Part shown: one piece after another, positions 1 to 6,381 of the stretch | Layout: each line of letters begins with the position of its first letter | How positions within the stretch are numbered: position 1 is the first letter of the stretch | Origin: Rhodocyclaceae bacterium | GTDB lineage: Bacteria > Pseudomonadota > Gammaproteobacteria > Burkholderiales > Rhodocyclaceae | Direction: 5' to 3' | DNA: 10,000 nucleotides | Assembly: GCA_017444505.1 (NCBI GenBank) | Contig: JAFSWK010000097.1 | Coordinates: forward strand, 1 to 10,000 | Position numbers and translations under genes: made by a program | The notes under the pieces: model-generated | Database searches by the model: none | What the model saw: the letters and a program-made list of their open reading frames with translations, nothing else | What the model was told of the DNA's origin: nothing

Positions 1-783
1 GTCGAGTTGCAGGTCAGACGAGGTGATGCCAATTTCTTCCGCATTGTGCGCCAGCTCTACCTTGCAGCCGAGTTTGCTGCACAGCCCGGGGAACATGAGG
101 GCGGCATCCGCACGCCAGAAAATGGCGATTTGCACCAGCAGCAGGACGGCGAGCGAGACGGCCAGCAGCATGGAGTTGCGCTGCGGGGAGGCCAGCAGAC
201 CAGGCTTGGCTGCGGCGCTTTGCTTGTGCGCCAGTTGTTCAACACCAGAACGAATGGGGGCAACCGAGGCCGGCCAAGGGCGGGGCGAGGTTTCTTCCGC
301 CGGCGCAGGGGGGGACACTTGCTGCGCAGCGCGCGCTTCTTCTTCCGCAGCAAGCAGTTCGCGGTGACGGGGGGAATTTTCCGGCACGAAGGCGGCAGGA
401 ACACTTTTGGGCCGGAACGGGGCGACCACAATGGGGGGCGGTTCGGGTTCGGGCGGCTTTTCCGGCGGCGGCGGTTCGGGAATGCCCGCCGGACGCGGCG
501 GCGGGGCGGAAAGCGCGGAAGTAATCGGGTCGTTTTCGCTGGCCAGCGTCCATTGCTCAATGGGCGGCGTGTCAACCCGGGGTTTGCTCAGCCAGGGCGA
601 GCCAGAGGAAAAATGCAGCGGGCCGTCTTCGTCGTCTTGCAGGGGCGTGGCGTGACTTTCCGTGGCGTTGAAGGCGAGAAAACATTGCTGGCAGCGAATC
701 AGACCGTCGTGCACCCGCAGTTGCTCCGGGTCGACGTGCAATACACTTTGGCAGGCAGGACAGCGGACGGTGCGTTCCGTCAT
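1..783 (-). CDS. MJ0042-type zinc-ribbon / DUF3426 membrane protein (3' end cut by window)
   Basis: The visible 261 residues start with a zinc-finger domain of the MJ0042 type: Cys8 and Cys11 (CPAC) pair with Cys31 and Cys34 (CQQC), followed by the family's usual F-N-A ending. A long, proline- and glutamate-rich linker (about residues 45-195) leads to one hydrophobic membrane helix (about 204-222). After it begins a DUF3426-like region, with the typical 'FPGLCSKLGCKVEL' stretch and a later SSDL. Known family members occur next to prmA in many betaproteobacteria; their molecular role is not established. The topology implied is a cytoplasmic zinc ribbon and a periplasmic C-terminal domain. The ATG overlaps the stop of prmA by the ATGA arrangement, which supports both this start and translational coupling. 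The gene runs off the left edge, so no stop codon is seen. Identity of the family is fairly sure; function is unknown. Confidence 0.9.
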   Translation of the reverse strand, partial: MTERTVRCPACQSVLHVDPEQLRVHDGLIRCQQCFLAFNATESHATPLQDDEDGPLHFSSGSPWLSKPRVDTPPIEQWTLASENDPITSALSAPPPRPAGIPEPPPPEKPPEPEPPPIVVAPFRPKSVPAAFVPENSPRHRELLAAEEEARAAQQVSPPAPAEETSPRPWPASVAPIRSGVEQLAHKQSAAAKPGLLASPQRNSMLLAVSLAVLLLVQIAIFWRADAALMFPGLCSKLGCKVELAHNAEEIGITSSDLQLD

Positions 784-1694
784 GGTGTGCGCTCTCCTTC
801 CAGACGCACCCAGCCGTCGCGCTCGGCAGTGGCGATGAGCGGCAAATAGTCTTGCCAGGCGCCGATGACCTGCTGCGCTTGCGTGCTGAGAATGCCCGCC
901 AGCGCAATGCGCCCGCCCGGGGCAAGGCAGGCGCTGATGACGGGGGCGAGCACGCACAGCGGGTTGGTGAGGATGTTGGCGACAATGCGGTCAAACTGGC
1001 CGACGGGACGTTCGTCGGCAGACAGCAGATGCAGCGAGACGTTGTTGTCGCGGGCGTTGCGGGCGGTGGCTTCGAGGGCTTTGTCGTCAATGTCCAGCGC
1101 GGTGACACGCGCCGCACCCAGCCGCGCGGCAGCAATGGCGAGAATGCCCGAGCCGCAGCCGTAATCAAGCACGCTGTGCTCGGCGCGCACTTCGCGGCTG
1201 AGCCAGTCCAGACACAGATGCGTGGTGGGGTGCGAGCCAGTGCCGAAGGCCATGCCGGGGTCCAGCCGGATGTTGATGGCGGCGGGGTTCGGCGCGTCAT
1301 GCCAGGAAGGCACAATCCAGAGCTGTTCGTTGATGCGGATGGGGTCAAACTGACTTTGCGTGAGCGCGACCCAGTTTTGCTCGGCAACCTGCGAGAAGGT
1401 GCACGGCGGTACGGTATCCAGCCGCGCGGCGGCGCAGGCTTCGGCAATGCGCTCGCGGATGGGGTTCAGCCCGTTCTTTGCGTCAAACAGCGCAATGACG
1501 CGGCTGCGCGCCCACAAACCCGCCGGGGTCTCGCCCGGTTCGGCAAACTGCGGCTGTTCGGCAGGCGTGCCGGCGTCGGCGTCTTCCATGCTGACGGAAA
1601 GCGCGCCGGCAGCCAGCAGCGCGTCCGAAAGCGCTTCGGCGCTGGCGGCATTCTGCGTTTGCAACGCTGCCTGAATCCACGATGTGCTCGTCAT
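780..1694 (-). CDS. prmA: Ribosomal protein L11 methyltransferase PrmA
   Basis: Predicted 304-residue cytoplasmic enzyme that transfers methyl groups from S-adenosylmethionine to ribosomal protein L11. The N-terminal third (about 1-100) is the L11-recognition domain. The linker and methyltransferase core carry the PrmA signature LDPGMAFGTGSHPTT (144-158), the SAM-binding motif I VLDYGCGSG (175-183), an acidic residue ending the next strand (D201) and the VANIL motif (238-242) in place of the NPPY of other N-methyltransferases. Length is close to the usual 290-300. The frame is open further upstream, but the start at MTSTSW matches the family N-terminus; a longer version would overlap the end of accC. 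The ribosome binding site is weak (AAGAGC), consistent with read-through from accC 31 nt upstream. The stop overlaps the next gene's ATG. E. coli prmA is also in an operon unrelated to L11, and its loss there is tolerated. Confidence 0.97.
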   Translation of the reverse strand: MTSTSWIQAALQTQNAASAEALSDALLAAGALSVSMEDADAGTPAEQPQFAEPGETPAGLWARSRVIALFDAKNGLNPIRERIAEACAAARLDTVPPCTFSQVAEQNWVALTQSQFDPIRINEQLWIVPSWHDAPNPAAINIRLDPGMAFGTGSHPTTHLCLDWLSREVRAEHSVLDYGCGSGILAIAAARLGAARVTALDIDDKALEATARNARDNNVSLHLLSADERPVGQFDRIVANILTNPLCVLAPVISACLAPGGRIALAGILSTQAQQVIGAWQDYLPLIATAERDGWVRLEGERTP

Positions 1695-1725
1695 TGCGGT
1701 GCTCTTGTTCTTGTGGTGAGTGGCT

Positions 1726-3087
1726 TCATTCGGCACGGGCGGTGTTGAGCGCCGCCAGCATCTGTTCGAGATAGTGGATGCTGGCGCCGCCAGCGTTGAA
1801 TTGACCATCGAGCATGATTTCGCGGTGCAGTGCGAGGTTGGTCTTGATGCCGTCGATGGCGGTTTCAGTGAGCGCGATGATCATGCGGCGCAGCGCCTGT
1901 TCGCGGCTGTCGCCATAGCAGATGAGCTTGCCAATCATCGAGTCGTAGTACGGCGGCACGACGTAACCGCTGTAAGCGTGCGAATCGACCCGCACGCCAG
2001 GTCCGCCCGGCGTGTGCCAGTTGGTGATGCGACCGGGGCTGGGGGTGAAGCGGAACGGGTCTTCGGCGTTGATGCGGCATTCGATGGCGTGCCCGCGCCG
2101 GAGTACGTCGCTTTGCTTGAACCAGAGCTTTTCGCCCGCAGCGATGCGGATTTGCGCCTGCACGATGTCGATGCCGGTAATCATTTCGGTGACCGGGTGT
2201 TCGACCTGCACGCGGGTGTTCATCTCGATGAAATAAAACTGGCCGTTTTCGTAGAGAAACTCAAACGTGCCCGCGCCGCGATAGCCGATTTTGCGGCAGG
2301 CTTCGGCACAACGCTCGCCAATGCGCTCAATCAGCTTGCGGTCAATGCCCGGCGCGGGGGCTTCTTCGACCACTTTCTGGTGGCGGCGCTGCATTGAGCA
2401 GTCGCGCTCAAACAGATGCACGGCGTTGCCGTGTTCATCGGCGAGCACCTGAATTTCTACGTGACGCGGGTTTTCCAGGAATTTTTCCAGATAGATGGTG
2501 GCGTTGCCAAAAGCGGCCAGCGCTTCGCTGCGGGTGGTGGAAACCGCGCCCAGCAGCGCCGCTTCGGTGTGCACCACGCGCATCCCGCGCCCGCCGCCGC
2601 CGCCGGACGCCTTGATGATGACCGGGTAGCCGACCTGACGGGCAATCTGGATGATTTCCTTCGGGTCTTCCGGCAGCGCGCCTTCCGAACCCGGCACGCA
2701 GGGCACGTCGGCAGCCTGCATGGCGCGTTTGGCGCTGACCTTGTCGCCCATCAGGCGGATGGTCTCGGCGCGCGGGCCGATGAAGACGAAGCCGGATTGT
2801 TCCACGCGCTCGGCAAAATCGGCGTTTTCCGACAAAAAGCCGTAGCCCGGATGAATGGCACCGGCATCCGTGACTTCAGCAGCAGAAATCAGCGCCGGTA
2901 CGTTGAGATAGCTTTGCGCCGAGGCCGCCGGGCCAATGCACACGGATTCATCGGCCAGTTTCACGTATTTGGCTTCAATATCCGCTTCAGAATGCGCGGC
3001 GACGGTGCGAATGCCCATTTCGCGGCAGGCGCGCAGCACGCGCAGGGCGATTTCGCCCCGGTTGGCAATCAGGATTTTCTGGAACAT
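1726..3087 (-). CDS. accC: Acetyl-CoA carboxylase, biotin carboxylase subunit
   Basis: Predicted 453-residue cytoplasmic enzyme that uses ATP and bicarbonate to carboxylate the biotin on AccB, the first half-reaction of malonyl-CoA formation for fatty acid synthesis. It opens with the biotin carboxylase N-terminal signature ILIANRGEIALR. The ATP-grasp domain has K116, K159, the glycine-rich loop SGGGGGRGM (161-169), K238 and E276. The catalytic stretch EMNTRVQVEHP (288-298) contains E288, N290 and R292. These residues fall at the same numbers as in the E. coli enzyme, with no insertions before them. The C-terminal domain has RGHAIECRINAEDP. The start chosen gives the conserved MFQKILIANR N-terminus and has a GGGGA ribosome binding site. 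The frame is open for 35 more codons, but these run into accB. It lies 23 nt after accB, as in most proteobacteria. Confidence 0.98.
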   Translation of the reverse strand: MFQKILIANRGEIALRVLRACREMGIRTVAAHSEADIEAKYVKLADESVCIGPAASAQSYLNVPALISAAEVTDAGAIHPGYGFLSENADFAERVEQSGFVFIGPRAETIRLMGDKVSAKRAMQAADVPCVPGSEGALPEDPKEIIQIARQVGYPVIIKASGGGGGRGMRVVHTEAALLGAVSTTRSEALAAFGNATIYLEKFLENPRHVEIQVLADEHGNAVHLFERDCSMQRRHQKVVEEAPAPGIDRKLIERIGERCAEACRKIGYRGAGTFEFLYENGQFYFIEMNTRVQVEHPVTEMITGIDIVQAQIRIAAGEKLWFKQSDVLRRGHAIECRINAEDPFRFTPSPGRITNWHTPGGPGVRVDSHAYSGYVVPPYYDSMIGKLICYGDSREQALRRMIIALTETAIDGIKTNLALHREIMLDGQFNAGGASIHYLEQMLAALNTARAE

Positions 3088-3110
3088 GCGTATCCCCGCC
3101 CGCTGTGTGC

Positions 3111-3569
<459 letters not shown>

Positions 3570-3665
3570 GCTGTTTTCTCCAGTTCGCGCATTTTCGCGT
3601 CGTAATCCGCCAAGTTTGCCGCATGTCGCGGATATTTTCCAGTATGTTAAGCAAGTGCAACGAGG

Positions 3666-3693
3666 ATAATAAAGACGCGCGGTCTTGCTACAA
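3666..3693 (-). promoter_or_regulatory. Possible accB promoter
   Basis: Read on the minus strand, TTGTAG and TATTAT (at 3688-3693 and 3666-3671) are spaced by 16 nt and match sigma-70 boxes at 3 of 6 and 5 of 6 positions. This would give a leader of about 90 nt before accB. Long leaders and autoregulation by AccB are known for E. coli accBC, but I see no specific operator here. Other weak AT-rich boxes exist closer to accB (around 3630-3650), so the exact start is uncertain. Confidence 0.3.
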
Positions 3694-3694
3694 T
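3686..3694 (+). promoter_or_regulatory. Extended -10 promoter for dolP
   Basis: TGCTACAAT is a good extended -10 element (TGn followed by a 5-of-6 match to TATAAT). No convincing -35 is present at the right distance, which extended -10 promoters tolerate. Transcription would start near 3701 and leave a leader of about 30 nt with a GGAG ribosome binding site before the dolP ATG at 3732. The box overlaps the proposed -35 of the opposite accB promoter. Confidence 0.4.
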
Positions 3695-3731
3695 GACGCA
3701 GTTGCAGCATCCTGAACGGAGTCAAACCGAC

Positions 3732-4370
3732 ATGTCTTTTGCCCGCTACCTGCCTTTGGCGCTTGCCGCCGGCCTTCTTTCCCTTTCCTTGTCTGCTTGT
3801 GCGCCGCTGGTCATTGGCGGGGCGGGCGCCACTGCCGCAGTGATGGCGGTGGATCGGCGCACCACGGGGGATTTTGTGGAGGATGAGGCGATTGAATGGC
3901 GCGTGCGCTCGGCCATCAAGGATGCGGCGGGCGAGCGTTCCAGCGTCAGCGTCACGTCCTTCAACGCGCTGGTGCTGCTCACTGGCACAGTGCCCGACGA
4001 GGTGACGCGCGCGGCAGTGGTTTCCAAAACGCGGCTCACCCGCAACGTGCGCAAGGTCGTCGACCAGTTGCGCATCGGCACGCCGGTGAGTGCTGCCACG
4101 GTGGCCAATGATTCGCTGATTACTTCCAATGTGCGCGCGCGCCTGCTGGAACGCCGCGCGCCCAAGGAATATCTGGTAAAAGTGGTGACAGAAAACAGCA
4201 CCACCTATCTGATGGGGATGATGACCCGCGCCGAAGCCGATGCCGCCGTGGAAGTGGCGCGCACCACCAAAGGCGTGGCGCGGGTGGTCACCGTGTTTGA
4301 ATACATTACCGACGAAGAGGCTCAGCACATGGGCGTGTCGAAGTCGGACCCTTCCTCCAGTACCCCGTAG
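3732..4370 (+). CDS. dolP: Double BON-domain outer-membrane lipoprotein (DolP/YraP family)
   Basis: Predicted 212-residue lipoprotein. The signal peptide ends in a lipobox L-S-A-C with the acylated cysteine at residue 23. The residue after it is Ala rather than Asp, so Lol sorting to the outer membrane is expected. After a Gly/Ala-rich stretch comes DRRTTGDFVEDEAIEWRV, then BON domain 1 (about 50-116) and BON domain 2 (about 126-192). The second has VKVVTENSTTYLMG and a GVARVVTVFEYI end, close to E. coli DolP (191 residues). DolP in E. coli supports outer-membrane integrity and the BAM complex and binds anionic phospholipid. The start was chosen for the signal peptide and a GGAG site about 10 nt upstream; an ATG 13 codons earlier would put charged residues ahead of it. 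The C-terminal tail from about 193 is polar and probably disordered. In many proteobacteria the gene follows a SIS-domain gene (diaA/gmhA-like); here it is divergent from accB. Confidence 0.92.
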   Translation: MSFARYLPLALAAGLLSLSLSACAPLVIGGAGATAAVMAVDRRTTGDFVEDEAIEWRVRSAIKDAAGERSSVSVTSFNALVLLTGTVPDEVTRAAVVSKTRLTRNVRKVVDQLRIGTPVSAATVANDSLITSNVRARLLERRAPKEYLVKVVTENSTTYLMGMMTRAEADAAVEVARTTKGVARVVTVFEYITDEEAQHMGVSKSDPSSSTP

Positions 4371-4447
4371 CAGGAAAAAACGCGCCGGGAGGCTGGCCGA
4401 AACACTGACGTTCCCTTTGTTCCTTCTCTACGCTGTTCGTTGCCATC

Positions 4448-4750
4448 ATGGATCATACAAAACCGAGAAACCGCCGTCTGGATCGCCGCATTCCCATCGC
4501 CCTTCCTGCCCGTCTTGAACTCGATGGCGGGCTGGAAGAAGAAGCCATGTGCGTGGAGATGGGCGTAGGCGGGCTGACGCTTCATGCCCGTTACGTGCCG
4601 AGGCCGGACGAAGAATTTACCGTCACCGTCTCCACGCCCGATTCCACCCATGCGCCGCTGCGCGTGCGGCTGGCGGTGAAACGCTGTCAGATGCTGGAAG
4701 TGCAGGGTGTCTATGAAATCGGCGGCAAAATCGTCAAGACGCTGACCTGA
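4448..4750 (+). CDS. Small PilZ-domain protein with degenerate c-di-GMP motif
   Basis: A 100-residue protein made of one PilZ domain. The first ligand motif is intact: R10 and R14 (RxxxR) within RRLDRRIPIALPARL. The second motif, normally D/N-x-S-x-x-G followed by a hydrophobic strand, reads E37-M-G39-V-G-G42, so the Asp/Asn and Ser positions are Glu and Gly. The following strands (LTLHA, EFTVTVS, LRVRLAVKRCQ, GVYEIGGKIV) fit a PilZ beta barrel. PilZ proteins are cytoplasmic receptors for cyclic di-GMP or, where motifs decay, ligand-independent adaptors (as in the P. aeruginosa PilZ protein itself). Which of the two applies here cannot be told from sequence. No clear ribosome binding site precedes the ATG. 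It follows dolP by 77 nt with no terminator between, so co-transcription is possible. A GC-rich hairpin follows the gene. Domain call is confident; binding ability is open. Confidence 0.85.
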   Translation: MDHTKPRNRRLDRRIPIALPARLELDGGLEEEAMCVEMGVGGLTLHARYVPRPDEEFTVTVSTPDSTHAPLRVRLAVKRCQMLEVQGVYEIGGKIVKTLT

Positions 4751-4792
4751 GGCGCTCCCGCCTCTTTTGCTTGCGCGAATGCGCAAAACGCA

Positions 4793-4828
4793 AAACACGC
4801 CCCGGCCTTGCGGGTCGGCGGCGTGTTT
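4793..4828 (+). terminator. Intrinsic terminator after the PilZ gene, probably bidirectional
   Basis: AAACACGCC (4793-4801) pairs perfectly with GGCGTGTTT (4820-4828). Inside, CCGGCC pairs with GGTCGG (one G-T pair, one bulged C) around a 5-nt TTGCG loop. The arms supply T-rich tracts on both strands, and GCTTTT follows on the plus side. It lies between the convergent PilZ and dsbB genes, so it can serve either. Confidence 0.7.
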
Positions 4829-4848
4829 GTGCTTTTCGGGACGGGAAA

Positions 4849-4869
4849 ACGCGCAGGAAACCTGCGCGT
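4849..4869 (-). terminator. Intrinsic terminator of the psd-dsbB transcript
   Basis: A perfect 9-bp stem, ACGCGCAGG with CCTGCGCGT, around a 3-nt loop starts about 10 nt past the dsbB stop. On the minus strand the stem is followed by TTTTCCC, a short T tract. Position and form fit a Rho-independent terminator. Confidence 0.75.
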
Positions 4870-4879
4870 GCGGGCGTTG

Positions 4880-5407
4880 TTACTGCCTACGCAGCGCGCG
4901 CACGATGCCCCAGACGGCAAACGGCGCGATGGCGCAGAAGGCGAGGAAGGAATAATTGGCGATGGACAGCCCGAACAAACTCCATTCCACCGACTCGCAA
5001 CTGCCCGTGCCCTGGAACATCATGGGCAGGACTTCCGAGAACGGCAATTCACCAATCAGGTCAAAGGCATCGGGGCCGCAGGTGGAAATGGACGGCGGAT
5101 ACCACTGAATCCAGCTTTGCCACGCCGCCACACCCAGTCCGGCCAGGCAGAAGAGCAGCGCCAGCGCCCACCAGAATGCCAGCGCCCCCCGCCCGGGCTG
5201 CCCGTACTGCGTATGCAGCGCCCCGGCCAGCGCGGCCAGTCCAACAAACAAAAAGGCGTAACGCTGCAAAATGCACATCGGGCACGGGTTCAAATGCAGG
5301 CCGTGCTGCATGAACAAGCCGGCGATTTCCAGCGCGACGCAAAAGGCAAACAGCAGCCAGTAACGGGTGCGGTGGCTGCTGTGCAGCAGAAGGGGTATCG
5401 GATTCAT
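4880..5407 (-). CDS. dsbB: Disulfide bond formation protein DsbB
   Basis: Predicted 175-residue inner-membrane protein that re-oxidises periplasmic DsbA and passes the electrons to quinone. Four hydrophobic helices are visible (about 16-34, 48-66, 75-96, 148-170). The first redox pair is C42/C45 in the CPMC motif just after helix 1, followed by the conserved QR (R49, the counterpart of the quinone-contacting Arg48 of E. coli). The second pair is C110 and C137 in the second periplasmic loop (STCGPD and GSCESVEWSLFGLS). All four essential cysteines are therefore present; C23, C87 and C158 are extra, inside helices. Length matches the family (about 160-180). The start ATG overlaps the psd stop (ATGA); the frame is open further upstream, but that stretch lies within psd and is not hydrophobic. 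Last gene of a two-gene unit with psd. No dsbA is in the window. Confidence 0.95.
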   Translation of the reverse strand: MNPIPLLLHSSHRTRYWLLFAFCVALEIAGLFMQHGLHLNPCPMCILQRYAFLFVGLAALAGALHTQYGQPGRGALAFWWALALLFCLAGLGVAAWQSWIQWYPPSISTCGPDAFDLIGELPFSEVLPMMFQGTGSCESVEWSLFGLSIANYSFLAFCAIAPFAVWGIVRALRRQ

Positions 5408-6300
5408 GATGGGGTACTCGTGCGGGAAAAATCGGGTTCGGTGTCGGGCGTGGTGGCAACGGTTTCGCACATTGCCTCGCCCATGCGCACGCTGCGTGCG
5501 GGCAGCCAGTCGGCGGGGAAGGGGGCGGGGCGTTCAAAGAGCGCGATGACGGTGGAGCCGAGCGCGAAGCTGCCGATTTCCGCACCTTGCGGGAACGACA
5601 GGGCATCATCGCCATCGTAGCGCCATTTGTGCATCTGCCCGTCGCGGCGGGCGTTCAGCGTGCCTGCCCAGACGGTGCGGATGCTGCCGACAATCGTCGC
5701 GCCCACCAGCACCAGCGCCATGGCGCCTTCGGCAGTGTCGAAGACGCACACGGCGCGCTCGTTGCGGGCAAACAGCCCCGGCAAGGCGCGGGCGGTGGCG
5801 GGGTTGACGGAATAGAGCGCGCCGGGCACGAAAATCATCTCGCGCAAGGTAGCGGCGCAGGGCAGGTGAATGCGGTGGTAATCGCGCGGGCTGAGGTAGA
5901 GCGTGGCAAAGCTGCCGTGGGCAAAGCGCGCCGCCAGCGCCGCATCGCCGCCGAGCAGCTCAGCGGCGGTGTAGTGCTGCCCTTTGGCTTGCAGGATTTG
6001 CCCGTCTGCAATCGCCCCGCACTGGCTGATGGCGCCATCGACGGGGCAGAGGCGCGCGGCCTGCGCCAGCGGGCGGGCACCGTCGCGCAGCGCGCGGGTG
6101 AAAAAATCGTTAAAGGTGGCGTAAGCGGCGGGGTCGGGCTGCGCGGCCTCGCTCATGTCGACGCGGTAATGACGGATGAAGGCGCGAATTGCCGCCGTGC
6201 TCAGCCATCCGCACGGGCGGCGGGCAAAAGCGCCCGCAGCACGGGTCAGCAAATGTTTGGGCAGGCAGCGTTGCAGGGCGAGCGCCAGCGCATCGTTCAT
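5404..6300 (-). CDS. psd: Phosphatidylserine decarboxylase proenzyme (E. coli type)
   Basis: Predicted 298-residue inner-membrane enzyme that converts phosphatidylserine to phosphatidylethanolamine, the last step of that lipid's synthesis. It self-cleaves at the LGST motif (247-250), turning Ser249 into the pyruvoyl cofactor and giving a large beta and a small alpha subunit. The self-cleavage triad is visible as D88 (PVDGA), H145 (SPRDYHRIH, with H142 also conserved) and S249, corresponding to D90, H147 and S254 in E. coli. The N-terminal 70 residues have the membrane-associating pattern of the long (about 285-320) form, including FNDFFTRALRDGARP. This is not the short form of about 210 residues that many Burkholderia-type genomes carry. 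A GGAG site lies about 10 nt before the ATG. The gene overlaps dsbB by 4 nt at its end. The small alpha subunit extends past the domain with a polar, Thr/Ser-rich tail (about 280-298). Confidence 0.97.
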   Translation of the reverse strand: MNDALALALQRCLPKHLLTRAAGAFARRPCGWLSTAAIRAFIRHYRVDMSEAAQPDPAAYATFNDFFTRALRDGARPLAQAARLCPVDGAISQCGAIADGQILQAKGQHYTAAELLGGDAALAARFAHGSFATLYLSPRDYHRIHLPCAATLREMIFVPGALYSVNPATARALPGLFARNERAVCVFDTAEGAMALVLVGATIVGSIRTVWAGTLNARRDGQMHKWRYDGDDALSFPQGAEIGSFALGSTVIALFERPAPFPADWLPARSVRMGEAMCETVATTPDTEPDFSRTSTPS

Positions 6301-6329
6301 CGGTCAGGCTCCGTTCGCGCGAAGGGCGC

Positions 6330-6335
6330 ATTATA
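6330..6335 (-). promoter_or_regulatory. Perfect -10 box upstream of psd
   Basis: TATAAT on the minus strand, 30 nt before the psd ATG, would place transcription start near 6323 and give a short leader holding the GGAG site. The -35 match at 16-18 nt spacing is poor (CCGTCC or nearby). A run of seven A residues (6358-6364 on this strand) lies around the -35 to -41 position and may compensate as an AT-rich contact. Confidence 0.5.
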
Positions 6336-6381
6336 CGAAAGGCATCTGTGCGGACGGTTTTTTTGTGTACCATCGCCCCCC

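Noticed and set aside
7..849. Plus-strand open frame opposite the zinc-ribbon gene
   Set aside because: Arg/Gly-rich translation, no domain; the minus-strand frame has a clear zinc finger, membrane helix and coupled start.
1720..2397. Plus-strand open frame opposite accC, and its continuation to 3114
   Set aside because: Entirely antisense to the conserved accC frame, with low-complexity His/Phe/Gly/Arg-rich translation and no family resemblance.
3570..4328. Upstream extension of the accB frame toward 4328
   Set aside because: It is the antisense of dolP; the family N-terminus and GGAG site fix the start at 3569.
4371..4447. Possible terminator between dolP and the PilZ gene
   Set aside because: Only a 3-4 bp GC pairing can be drawn (GCC with GGC), and there is no T tract in the right place on the plus strand.
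5587..6381. Upstream extension of the solute-binding protein frame
   Set aside because: It lies antisense to psd and lacks any sensible domain; the anchor helix starts directly after the ATG at 6382.
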